NCBI GenBank assembly: GCA_937967455.1
Contig: CALCJK010000021.1
Coordinates: 1 to 64,000, forward strand
Reading direction: 5' to 3'
Origin: an uncultured bacterium
GTDB lineage: Bacteria > Bacteroidota > Ignavibacteria > UBA10030 > BY39
Length of the DNA stretch: 64,000 nucleotides
Shown here piece by piece: positions 45,802 through 54,687 of this stretch (position 1 is the first letter of the stretch; every line of letters starts with the position of its first letter). Both the position numbers and the translations under genes were made by a program. The notes under the pieces were generated by a model, which ran no database searches, was not told the origin of the DNA, and worked only from the letters and a program-made list of their open reading frames with translations.

Positions 45802-47708
45802 TCAAATGGTTTGAATTTATAATTTAAGATACTCTTGGAAATTTTATGTTTTTTATTGCTGATTATGTTCTTAACTATTTGCTTTTTTGTTGATATATTT
45901 ATTGAAACTTTTTGATCTTGATTCGAACCATTAGCAATAACAATCAAACGGGTTCGACCTTTCCTCTCGAACATAATAAGATTTTCATTTGAGTGATGAT
46001 GAAAAATAAAACTTTTACACGAGGGGTTCAATATAATCTTTTTATATTTTTCTCTTATTGCAGAAATTTTCCTTATAAAATCCACAAACTCATCTTTAGA
46101 CACCCAGTTAAATGCAAATTCACTAAAAAGAGGAAGAGTGTGAGATGGGTAAAGACACAATTCTTCAGGTTTGAAATCCAAACCTGTATTTATTGGGAAT
46201 GTTTCACCTAATTCAAAACCATTATGGATGAAAGGAATCTCCGGGATAAAATTATTAATTACCCATGTATATTTTGAAAACTCTACGGAATTAAATCTTG
46301 CAGCTGCGCGTGGTGTGTTATGACTTTCAGCAGTTGCAAAAAACGGAATAGGATAACCCTCATCAGAAAAATTATAAAGCATTTTCTTCAATTTAACAGG
46401 ATCGTGTTCAACAGACCATGCATATCCAATTACTGCATTATAACCTTCTTTTAGAGATTTTTCATTGACTGAAAAATTTTCATCCCAGAATGCAAAATCA
46501 GGGTTAATTTCACGAGCACTTGTAATCATTTTTTGCTTTAATTCCATAGGGAGTGCGTGTCCCATATCTATCATTACACCATCAATACCAAAAGTCCGCT
46601 GATAATGAGGTATAATTCCAATTATTTTGTCCCACAAAGGTTTGTTAATGTTATCTACAGTTGCCAACTTAGAATCATACATCCTTACAGTATTATATGC
46701 TATATAATTAAAATCTGGATGATCATATAATTTTAAATAAGTAACATCACCCCAGGGTGGCTGGATATCGTTTGGAGGCCAATCAGCAAATGCACCAGGA
46801 ACTCTCACACGAGTACCATCCGCAAGAACTCCGATAAATCTTAACCCTTCTTTATGAACTGTTTCTTTTGAAGGAGGTGCTGTAAACATATTGCGATAAA
46901 CAATATGTGGTGGAATTAACTCATCGAACTTATGTTCACCAACTGATGAAAAAATTTTTTCCAGCTCCTGACTGGAAAAAATTGGCGGACCGTATTTACT
47001 TTCATCATTAGATCCTACTTGTCTATCTTCAATATCTTCCCTGATCCAATAATACCATTCAGGATGTTCCTTCACCCAATCTGCATCTTTAGCGCTTGTC
47101 CGAAACACGAATTCTACTACTACCTTCATTTTTAATTTATGGGCTGCTTCAACAAAAGCCGCAAATTCAATATCTGATCCAACACCTATATTTGGTTCAC
47201 TCAGATTAGGATCCAATTGATATGGATTTTTTATTGCATATGGTGAACCAAGTGTGCCTTTGTTACCATCACTGCCAATTGAAGTAATTGGTAAAAGATG
47301 GATTGTATTCACACCCAGTGATTTAATATATGGTAGAATTGCAATTGCTTTCATAAAAGAACCTGTCTCGCGAAAACCTTCTTCGTTAACAGGCAAATCT
47401 AATTTACCATTTCTACTATGATTAAATGCAGTACCTGCTCTCACAAATAAATTATAAACAATTGCCTTTTTAGTCCACTCCCCAGATTTTGAAGGATGAT
47501 TTCTTACTGGTTTAATTTGATTTATGCATTTAACTGAATTGAGAAAAAATTTATAGGGATTTACCTTAACAACTTTTCTCTCAGAATTTTTTGTAAAATT
47601 ACATAACCATAAGGCTGGAATTGAATAATTAAACTTTTCATGCCTGGTGAGAGTATATTTCTCCCTTAACACTTCTTCAAGCAGTTTTAATTTTGAAAAA
47701 CTTTTCAT
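45780..47708 (-). CDS. GH13-like alpha-glucan enzyme with an altered region IV
   Basis: A 642-residue cytoplasmic (no signal) alpha-amylase-family TIM barrel. The N-terminal strand VNTIHLLPIT and region I block are present. The nucleophile D381 is in G-V-M-I-D-M-G-H and the acid/base E410 in F-W-D-E-N. Region IV reads E-S-H-N-T-P-R, so residue 464 is Asn where H-D is expected. This could reduce hydrolysis or mark a subfamily such as a maltosyltransferase; GlgE has N-T-P-D in this area. The extension of about 85 residues before the barrel is unassigned. It is 56 bases after the debranching enzyme gene and overlaps the binding-protein gene. Confidence 0.8.
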   Translation of the reverse strand: MKSFSKLKLLEEVLREKYTLTRHEKFNYSIPALWLCNFTKNSERKVVKVNPYKFFLNSVKCINQIKPVRNHPSKSGEWTKKAIVYNLFVRAGTAFNHSRNGKLDLPVNEEGFRETGSFMKAIAILPYIKSLGVNTIHLLPITSIGSDGNKGTLGSPYAIKNPYQLDPNLSEPNIGVGSDIEFAAFVEAAHKLKMKVVVEFVFRTSAKDADWVKEHPEWYYWIREDIEDRQVGSNDESKYGPPIFSSQELEKIFSSVGEHKFDELIPPHIVYRNMFTAPPSKETVHKEGLRFIGVLADGTRVRVPGAFADWPPNDIQPPWGDVTYLKLYDHPDFNYIAYNTVRMYDSKLATVDNINKPLWDKIIGIIPHYQRTFGIDGVMIDMGHALPMELKQKMITSAREINPDFAFWDENFSVNEKSLKEGYNAVIGYAWSVEHDPVKLKKMLYNFSDEGYPIPFFATAESHNTPRAAARFNSVEFSKYTWVINNFIPEIPFIHNGFELGETFPINTGLDFKPEELCLYPSHTLPLFSEFAFNWVSKDEFVDFIRKISAIREKYKKIILNPSCKSFIFHHHSNENLIMFERKGRTRLIVIANGSNQDQKVSINISTKKQIVKNIISNKKHKISKSILNYKFKPFECLIISI

Positions 47709-47764
47709 TCTTAATATTGTAAAATTCCGTATAACTTATAAAATTAATTTTAAAAGTGCAAGTT

Positions 47765-50700
47765 CTAAAATGATTTTAGAACATCGTAAATATTTGGCAG
47801 TTTCGGATCGATTTTTCCACCACCAGACCATTCGCTTTCTATAAGTTCAACATTGCGGAAATCTCCCAAACCAGCACCACCATGATCATCCTGCGCACCA
47901 ACAAGAACAATGAACCGCCAATTGTTATCAGGTTTACCAATTATCTCAACCGGCAAACTGAAACTTATTGTAGAACCAGAAACATCTCCAAGGGGATTAC
48001 TAATATCCCGATCAACTGGAATATAATATGCGATTATTCCATCTTTCGCATCATCAACACGTAATCCACCACCAACATAGATTATTTTTTCAAAAGCTTC
48101 ATTTTCACTAAGTAAATATTTTGAATTCATTCCAATATCTCTTTTACCTGAACCAATTTTCCCATCCTGATCTATTGCTAACGCAATATAAGTAAGTTGA
48201 AATCCATACTCAGGGTGCCAGCCTGGATTATTCAGTTTTCTAAATTTAAACTTGAAATATAAATTTGCTTCATCGTAATCAACTCTAAAATTTAAAATAT
48301 CTAAAATTCCATTTATGAAATTGGGATTTAAAGGATATCTATAACCAGTATATCCGGTATCATCATTAGCAGGATCATTTACATCAATTAAATTAATTGC
48401 ATTTATATTTTGCCTTTTAATTTCATTGTTAGTGAGTAACCTGTAAGATGGAGGTTTTAGTACTGGATAATCTGAGGATATTTGAGGAACAGCAAATTGT
48501 GTACTCATTAAAATATCTTTAAAATAATTATCTTTTGGACGCATATTCACAACTGATCTGGATATTTCTGGAATGCTTTCACATACCAAATCCATTTCAT
48601 TCGTAAATGCTATATTAACAAAAGAGGAGTTTGTAACTTTTGTTGTACAGGAAAATGCTTTATTATTTAGGCTTAATTCTACAATAAAAGATATCGGTGA
48701 AGAAATTTGCACCTCCTCTATTTTAATTGAAGGTTTCACTTTGTTTGAATATGTGATAATAAACGACTCTTCACCAAATTTAATTCTTGCCCTAACATCT
48801 CCAAGTATATTTGGTATTCTTGGATTCAGACTAATTATTCTTTCTTTTCGAAAATTAAAATCAATATTCAGATAATCCTGATAGAAATTTCTAATAAACT
48901 CAGCTAAACTCCATGCCTGAGAAAATGTACCTGATAAATCCGGTTCTGTATTCTCTTTTCTTGGATGTGCATCGATTAGTTCAGATATTGTTCCAACAGC
49001 ACCCCTCTTTAAAATTTGATGCACAAGATTTTGAGTTAATGTATAAGCTTTCTCTTGACAATCGAAATAACAAAGCTCAGAGATTACCGGACCACTCAAC
49101 CATGTCCATACAGTACCTTGATGATATGCTGCATCTTTTACATAAAAAGGTGGATTTTGATGATATGGATGAAATTGTACATCATCCTGTGATAATGACG
49201 CAACACCGTATTCATATGTCAGATTACTGATCACATTTGTTAACACTTTACATCTTAAATTATCATTTAACAAATGTGTGCAAAAAACTTGATTGGGGCG
49301 ATTTTGCAAATCGGGCGAATCATCAGAATTAAGATGGTCAAAAATAAATCCTCTTGACGAATCGACAAAGTACTTGTTGAAATTTTCTCTCAATGTTTCA
49401 GCTATATGTAACCATTTTTCTGCAAGATTATGTTTACCTAAAATTTTCGCAAACTCCGCAGAACACATTAATTGCAAATGCCATAATGCCTGTACATCAT
49501 TTGCTCTGTTGCCACGAGGTGTCCAGGGACCATCAGGACCAACTGCATCCATCCAAGTATCGGCATCTTCATGCGTAAGAAAATAATATTTATCAGTATG
49601 ATATTTCAAACTACCATTTACTGCTCTTTCGATATATGGGAATATTTCTTTCACAAAATCCACATCGCCAGAATATTTAAAATATTCATAAGCCGAAATT
49701 ACAAATCGAGGCGTGCCATCTGCTGTGTTATAAGATTTGTGTGTTGTAGTAATAATATTTGGTATCCTACCATAATTTACACTATTTTCATCAAGCTCCT
49801 GAAATTTAGCAAATGATTCAAGTATTCTTCGAGCTTCAGAATAATTTCCATTAACAATTGTAGCACCAGGTACTGATATAAATGAATCTCTTCCCCAATA
49901 GTTGTTGAACCATGGAAGTCCTGCAAAAATACCTTTAGTTACCTGATTCATAATGAGGGCATCCATCGAAATTTTCGCCCACATTAAAGCTTGATTAAAT
50001 TCTTCACTTTCAGTTTCCACAAATGTATCCTGAAGAATTTTTTCCATCCTTTGCTTTCTCTTCTGAATTAAGAAATCAAAATTTTCTAAAGCATATTTTA
50101 ATATATGCCTTGTCTGTTCTGAATTATCGCCAACCCCTATTGCAATCCTAACAAAATTTCCTGTAAATTCAATTCCAGAAGGTGAATAATTATTTAAAAC
50201 ATTTTGTTCATCAACTAGATTAAATTTTTTATCAGAGGATATACCCAAATATACAGGATAATTTTGCTTTTCAGTTCTTTCTGTATGAATCTTACGAGCA
50301 ATTAATAAAGTATTATCTTCTAATCCAACAATGAAATCTGATCTCTGTTTAAAATCACTGACTACTGGCAAGAATGAAACTTTTTGCATTTCAGGTAGTT
50401 TAATCTCCACAACAATGACAGGTAAGCTATCCAGCATTGTAAATGTTTCTTCAATTCCATCAGCATATATTCTTTTCAGCTGATGAGGAAATACAATTGC
50501 TTTTATTGCAGAGTTTCTGAAAAGGAGAACATCATTTACTCGAATTAAATAATCTTCAAGATATTCTTTTCCAAAGACATTAAATCCTTGCCAGCTGGAG
50601 CGGTGTTCAGCGTTTGTTTCGCTATAGTAAAAAGCATCTTCCTTGTTTGTGAAGGAAAATTCCCTCGACTGACCTGTAACTTCTACAGCAATTCTATCAA

Positions 50701-50791
50701 CCAAACTTATTTTTTGTGTATTGCAATAGGGAGTAAACAAAATAAATATTAGAGAAAAGATTATTATTTTTTGTATGTGATTTATTTTCAT
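47765..50791 (-). CDS. Exported amylo-alpha-1,6-glucosidase-like debranching enzyme with a C-terminal DOMON-type module
   Basis: A 1008-residue protein with signal peptide 1-25. An N-terminal beta domain is followed by an alpha/alpha-barrel of the glycogen-debranching type (GH133/GDE C-like): P-W-F-N-N-Y-W-G-R-D near 295-304, D-A-D-T-W-M-D-A, and S-G-T-F-S-Q-A-W-S near 650. The last about 200 residues (DANLYFKFKF, D-Q-D-G-K-I-G-S-G) resemble the glucodextranase/pullulanase DOMON-like module that binds sugar. It likely debranches glycogen, starch or pullulan-type glucans outside the cytoplasm, upstream of uptake by the ABC transporter. Confidence 0.85.
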   Translation of the reverse strand: MKINHIQKIIIFSLIFILFTPYCNTQKISLVDRIAVEVTGQSREFSFTNKEDAFYYSETNAEHRSSWQGFNVFGKEYLEDYLIRVNDVLLFRNSAIKAIVFPHQLKRIYADGIEETFTMLDSLPVIVVEIKLPEMQKVSFLPVVSDFKQRSDFIVGLEDNTLLIARKIHTERTEKQNYPVYLGISSDKKFNLVDEQNVLNNYSPSGIEFTGNFVRIAIGVGDNSEQTRHILKYALENFDFLIQKRKQRMEKILQDTFVETESEEFNQALMWAKISMDALIMNQVTKGIFAGLPWFNNYWGRDSFISVPGATIVNGNYSEARRILESFAKFQELDENSVNYGRIPNIITTTHKSYNTADGTPRFVISAYEYFKYSGDVDFVKEIFPYIERAVNGSLKYHTDKYYFLTHEDADTWMDAVGPDGPWTPRGNRANDVQALWHLQLMCSAEFAKILGKHNLAEKWLHIAETLRENFNKYFVDSSRGFIFDHLNSDDSPDLQNRPNQVFCTHLLNDNLRCKVLTNVISNLTYEYGVASLSQDDVQFHPYHQNPPFYVKDAAYHQGTVWTWLSGPVISELCYFDCQEKAYTLTQNLVHQILKRGAVGTISELIDAHPRKENTEPDLSGTFSQAWSLAEFIRNFYQDYLNIDFNFRKERIISLNPRIPNILGDVRARIKFGEESFIITYSNKVKPSIKIEEVQISSPISFIVELSLNNKAFSCTTKVTNSSFVNIAFTNEMDLVCESIPEISRSVVNMRPKDNYFKDILMSTQFAVPQISSDYPVLKPPSYRLLTNNEIKRQNINAINLIDVNDPANDDTGYTGYRYPLNPNFINGILDILNFRVDYDEANLYFKFKFRKLNNPGWHPEYGFQLTYIALAIDQDGKIGSGKRDIGMNSKYLLSENEAFEKIIYVGGGLRVDDAKDGIIAYYIPVDRDISNPLGDVSGSTISFSLPVEIIGKPDNNWRFIVLVGAQDDHGGAGLGDFRNVELIESEWSGGGKIDPKLPNIYDVLKSF

Positions 50792-50837
50792 AAAACTTAA
50801 AAAAATATAAACTATTTACGAATATTAACCAAAAGTT

Positions 50838-50869
50838 TTTGTAAATTATGTATTGTTTTCTTACTTTAA
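50838..50869 (+). promoter_or_regulatory. Putative promoter of the YIP1/nucleotidyltransferase operon
   Basis: TTTG (50838-50841), a 20-base spacer and TACTTTAA (50862-50869) approximate the Bacteroidota pattern. The predicted start near 50876 leaves a short leader containing AAAGGA at 50883-50888. Confidence 0.4.
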
Positions 50870-50896
50870 AACACAAAATAACAAAGGAAATCCAAA

Positions 50897-51655
50897 ATGG
50901 AAACAAATGAAAATTTAGAAGTACCGGTCGAGCAAACCTCTTCTCTTTTAACCAGAATCACAAATGTTTTCGCATCCCCCGGTGAATTGTTTACAGAATT
51001 AAGTCAAAGTAAACCAAAAACTTCTTCCTGGTTGATACCTTTAATAATTTCAATTCTGATGGCTTTTTTTGTAATTATCTCAATTCAATTAAACGAATCA
51101 TTAAAATTTCAGGTTAGAGAAATTCAGGCTGAAAGAATGCAGGAACTTGTAAATCAGGGCAGAATGACGCAAGAACAAGCCGATATGGCAACAGGAAGAA
51201 CCGACAGTTCACAATCATTCATCATCTTTGGAAGTATCTCTGCTATGATTATGACCATAATAATTTTTTTTCTGATAGCTCTTATTTTCTGGCTTGCAGC
51301 TAAATTCGGATTAAAGTTCAGTGGAAATTACACAAAAATACTTGAGCTATATGGACTGACCACACTAATTACTTCATTAGGAGCAATCATAACTATCCTT
51401 TTGATGTATGTTTTAGATTCAATTAGAGTAACTCCGAGTGCTGCAATATTCATATACGAAAACTTTGATACAAAAAATAATTTTCATTTCCTCCTCTCAC
51501 AATTAAACATATTCACAATTTGGCAAATGGGCATTTTGGGATATGGATTAGCAAAATTAGCAAATAAACCTACGTCTGCTGGACTCGTACTTAGTTATTC
51601 TTTGTGGATTATATGGGTTATCGCTTCTACATTCTTGGGATTAAGCTTCAGGTAA
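50897..51655 (+). CDS. YIP1-family integral membrane protein
   Basis: A 252-residue protein with five hydrophobic segments (about 46-64, 112-138, 150-175, 200-225, 232-250) and the YIP1 start block (LLTRITNVFASPGELF, about 17-32). A charged loop (about 70-105) separates the first two segments. Bacterial YIP1 proteins are common and mostly of unknown function. Only one base separates its stop from the nucleotidyltransferase ATG, so the two are almost certainly co-translated. Confidence 0.8.
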   Translation: METNENLEVPVEQTSSLLTRITNVFASPGELFTELSQSKPKTSSWLIPLIISILMAFFVIISIQLNESLKFQVREIQAERMQELVNQGRMTQEQADMATGRTDSSQSFIIFGSISAMIMTIIIFFLIALIFWLAAKFGLKFSGNYTKILELYGLTTLITSLGAIITILLMYVLDSIRVTPSAAIFIYENFDTKNNFHFLLSQLNIFTIWQMGILGYGLAKLANKPTSAGLVLSYSLWIIWVIASTFLGLSFR

Positions 51656-51656
51656 G

Positions 51657-52412
51657 ATGGACAAAGAAAAATATCTAAATTCTATTGTTGATAAATACAA
51701 ACCCAAACAGCAACCTGAAAGTACAAGTGCCTTCAAAGACGTTTGTTCATTAATTAAAAGCTGGGCTGGGGAAACATTACAGTCACTACATTTAGTTGGG
51801 GCTCATAGAAAAGGAACAGCTACTACCATTTCCAATGATGTAGATCTTTTGATTATAATGGATTCAAAAACCTGCTTCGATTTAAAACATCTGTATGAAA
51901 ATCTTTCTAACTTTCTTACAGTTGAAGGATATTCACCTTTTGAAAAAACAATTTCATTGGGTATTATCCATTCAAAGATATCTTTCGATTTAATCCCTGC
52001 AATGAAATCTTCAATAAATTCAGCCAATATCAGAGTTCACAACAGAAAGCAAAACAGTTGCATTGAAACTAACATTTTACAACACACTGAAACAATTAAG
52101 GCATCTGGTCTAATCAAGTTAATTATATTAACAAAAATCTGGCGCGATTTAAATAAATTGTATTTCCCAAGTTTTTATTTAGAGCTTTGCGTATTGGATT
52201 TGCTGCACCATCAGAAAAAAAACTCTCTGGAAAAGAATTTTCTTTTTATCATGGACTTTTTATCAGACGACTTTATTGAAACTAAAATTATAGATCCTGC
52301 AAACTCTGATAATATAATTTCAGATATTTTATCCTATGAAGAAAAAATGGAGATAACCAGATGTGCTAACAACACCAGAAAAAAAGCAAGTTGGGAAGAA
52401 ATTGTTTGGTGA
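51657..52412 (+). CDS. OAS/CD-NTase-like nucleotidyltransferase
   Basis: A 251-residue polymerase-beta-type nucleotidyltransferase. The helical turn and metal triad are seen as L-V-G-A-H-R-K-G-T (46-54) with D61, D63 (N-D-V-D-L) and D111 (S-F-D-L-I-P-A). The C-terminal helical half has K-L-I-I-L-T-K-I-W-R and P-S-F-Y-L-E-L-C-V. This two-part pattern matches 2'-5' oligoadenylate synthase/cGAS-type (CD-NTase) enzymes and class I CCA-adding enzymes. The second residue of the usual G-S motif is Ala. Possible product: a cyclic or linear nucleotide signal, or a tRNA end. No CBASS effector or ubiquitin-like partner is adjacent, only the coupled YIP1 protein. Confidence 0.65.
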   Translation: MDKEKYLNSIVDKYKPKQQPESTSAFKDVCSLIKSWAGETLQSLHLVGAHRKGTATTISNDVDLLIIMDSKTCFDLKHLYENLSNFLTVEGYSPFEKTISLGIIHSKISFDLIPAMKSSINSANIRVHNRKQNSCIETNILQHTETIKASGLIKLIILTKIWRDLNKLYFPSFYLELCVLDLLHHQKKNSLEKNFLFIMDFLSDDFIETKIIDPANSDNIISDILSYEEKMEITRCANNTRKKASWEEIVW

Positions 52413-52515
52413 CTGTTTAAAAAATGATGCATTACAATTTCCAAGTAATTGTCCAACCAATTGAAAAAGTTTCTGTAACTTCACTTATTTAATAGATTAA
52501 ATTTGGTGTTTTATT

Positions 52516-53112
52516 CTATCTTTTTGCCCAATTATCAAAAAGTAATTTCAATTCTTTTGGTTTGATTTTAGATTTATTATAAAAACCTTTCTCTAACCTT
52601 TGTCGCAACGCCTCGTATAGTGTAACTGCACAGGCAACTGAAACATTCAAACTCTGAATCATACCATACATTGGAATTTTAAAATTCAAATCTGCTAATT
52701 CTGCGGCTTCAGAACTGACACCAGCATGCTCATTACCGAAGACAAAAGCCACTTTTTCAGTAAGATTCAGATCAAATAGTGATACAGCTTTATCAGTTAG
52801 ACGAGTTGCATAAATTTTAAATCCTTCTTTCCGCAGGTGTTTATAGCACTCGTTTATAGATGCAAATTTCTGTTTATCTACCCATTTAACAGCACTTGCC
52901 GAACTTTTTTTCCCAAGCTTTGGAAATTCTTCAGTATTATAAACCAGAAAAACTTCTTTTACACCAACAGCATCGGCAGAACGAAGTATTGCACTAACAT
53001 TGTGTGGATCGTGTATGTTCTCAAGTACAACAGTTAAATCAGGTTGGCGATGTTCCAACACATATTTAATTTTTTGAGCTCTTCTTTCAGTAACAATACT
53101 ATGTTTTTTCAA
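52516..53112 (-). CDS. trmH: TrmH-type tRNA (guanosine-2'-O)-methyltransferase
   Basis: A 198-residue SPOUT methyltransferase. The N-terminal block R-Q-P-D-L-T-V-V-L-E-N-I-H-D-P-H-N and the knot motifs F-V-F-G-N-E-H-A-G-V-S and M-I-Q-S-L-N-V-S-V-A are those of TrmH, which methylates G18 in the tRNA D loop. R37-type catalytic arginine is in A-I-L-R-S-A-D. It overlaps the EamA transporter gene by 14 bases. Confidence 0.93.
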   Translation of the reverse strand: MKKHSIVTERRAQKIKYVLEHRQPDLTVVLENIHDPHNVSAILRSADAVGVKEVFLVYNTEEFPKLGKKSSASAVKWVDKQKFASINECYKHLRKEGFKIYATRLTDKAVSLFDLNLTEKVAFVFGNEHAGVSSEAAELADLNFKIPMYGMIQSLNVSVACAVTLYEALRQRLEKGFYNKSKIKPKELKLLFDNWAKR

Positions 53113-54004
53113 CTTTAATCTCCTGTAATTCTTCTCTTTTAATTTGCAAAATCAAGATTGCTGATAGAACAAGTATTGCTCCGATTAGTTGGATAAGATT
53201 TAAAATATCCCCGAGTAAAATAAAAGAGGATACAATTGCAACTATTGGTTCGAAGGTACCTGTTATTATTGCTCTTGATGGTGTAATATATCTTAATCCG
53301 TTAAAATAAAGTGTATGTGGAATAAGCACAGAAATAACTGCAAATATTATGAATACATACCAGCTTTGAATTTCGGGATATTTGATAAAGTAATAAGAGG
53401 GTGAGTTAATAAAAAGCCAGAAAATTGTTCCTCCAACAAATGAATAAACAATCGCAGTCCATACCGAATATTTTTTCAGAATTATTTTTAGATAAACATT
53501 TGCAAAAGCCCAGCAAAAAGCTGATGCAATTCCAGAAAGCAGACCAATTCGATTTATATTTTGAAAAGAAAAATCCTTACCTCCCACAACAAGATAGCAT
53601 CCAAAAATTGATAAAATTGCAGCTGATAATTTTATAAAGCTTAAAGATTCTGATTTTGTAAATGCAGCATAAACAAAAACCAAAAGTGGTGCCATATATT
53701 GCATCAAAATTGCAGTTGCTACATTTGTTTGCTGTATTGTAAAATAGTATGTAAAATTCGAGCCCGCAATTCCTATTATGCCAAGCAAAAGAAACATGAA
53801 TAAATCTTTTGTTTCTACTATTAAGTATTTCCTTTTAAAAACTAAAAAATATCCAAACATCAGGATTGCAGAAAAAGTTACTCTTGTTTGAGCGATTTCG
53901 AGTGGTTGAATGTTTTTTTCAAAAAGAATTTTTGCAATTGTAGCAGCAATGCCCCAGAACACTGTTGCAATTAAAATTAAGATATAACCCTTAAGGGACT
54001 TCAT
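53099..54004 (-). CDS. EamA/DMT-family transporter
   Basis: A 301-residue protein with ten hydrophobic segments in two EamA repeats (about 5-140 and 150-290), the drug/metabolite transporter layout. The second repeat ends with the conserved GTFEPIVAIVSSFILLGD block. The substrate is unknown; family members export amino acids, nucleosides or toxins. It overlaps the TPR-protein gene by four bases and trmH by 14. Confidence 0.92.
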   Translation of the reverse strand: MKSLKGYILILIATVFWGIAATIAKILFEKNIQPLEIAQTRVTFSAILMFGYFLVFKRKYLIVETKDLFMFLLLGIIGIAGSNFTYYFTIQQTNVATAILMQYMAPLLVFVYAAFTKSESLSFIKLSAAILSIFGCYLVVGGKDFSFQNINRIGLLSGIASAFCWAFANVYLKIILKKYSVWTAIVYSFVGGTIFWLFINSPSYYFIKYPEIQSWYVFIIFAVISVLIPHTLYFNGLRYITPSRAIITGTFEPIVAIVSSFILLGDILNLIQLIGAILVLSAILILQIKREELQEIKVEKT

Positions 54005-54546
54005 TCTTCGGTAAATTCGGTTTGGGACCCCTCTGAAAGTTTTCGGAAGTATAATGATTGGTCTTCATCACCAATTTTTTCATACAGCTCTGCAAGTCGT
54101 TTATACAGTGGCGATGGATTCTTAACATGAAGCACACCTTTTCTTAAGAACTCTATTAAATAATCAGCGGGTGGAATATTTAAATCTGGTTCGTAACAAT
54201 TGCTTGCTGCAAGATATGGTTCAGGTTCTTCTGGTTTGACCTGTGATGCTTTGAAAAAATACTCAAGTGCAAGCTCATAATTATCAAACATCGAGTAAGT
54301 TACTTCGAAAATTTTAGCGAGCCATAAGTAAACATCATAGGCAATATGGGGGAAAACCTGTACAAGTTTTTCACCAAACAAGCAAAGTTCGTCTGGTTTT
54401 AATGTGTAGTTCCAAAATAAAATTTTGTATAAGTCGAGATCATCAATTTTACTTTCAAGTGCTGCTTCGAAAGCATCAAAGAGCTCATTAAAGTCGCTTG
54501 AATTGCTGAACTTTTCTCTTATTTGTTCTTTAGTAAATTTAGGCAT
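54001..54546 (-). CDS. TPR-like protein of unknown function
   Basis: A 181-residue soluble helical protein. Two TPR-like repeats are visible: Y-E-L-A-L-E-Y-F-F-K-A-S-Q-V-K-P and the C-terminal S-P-L-Y-K-R-L-A-E-L-Y-E-K. It should bind another protein; none can be named. The frame opens at a TTG (54549), but the next codon is ATG 54546, with AAGGA just upstream, and is chosen. It overlaps the EamA transporter gene by four bases. Confidence 0.7.
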   Translation of the reverse strand: MPKFTKEQIREKFSNSSDFNELFDAFEAALESKIDDLDLYKILFWNYTLKPDELCLFGEKLVQVFPHIAYDVYLWLAKIFEVTYSMFDNYELALEYFFKASQVKPEEPEPYLAASNCYEPDLNIPPADYLIEFLRKGVLHVKNPSPLYKRLAELYEKIGDEDQSLYFRKLSEGSQTEFTEE

Positions 54547-54687
54547 CAATCCTTAACAAGAAAGCTTCAAAAAAGGTGCAATTTTCACAGTTTTTACAAC
54601 TCCAAAATAATAAAGATTAATTTTAAAGTCAAGTGGAGGGGGTAAAGCACAAAAAGCAATTTTTAAAAAATGTCCTTAATTTAATTT

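Noticed and set aside
51657-52412. A full CBASS system
   Set aside because: No recognised effector, E1/E2, JAB or HORMA gene is next to the nucleotidyltransferase; only a YIP1-family gene is coupled to it.
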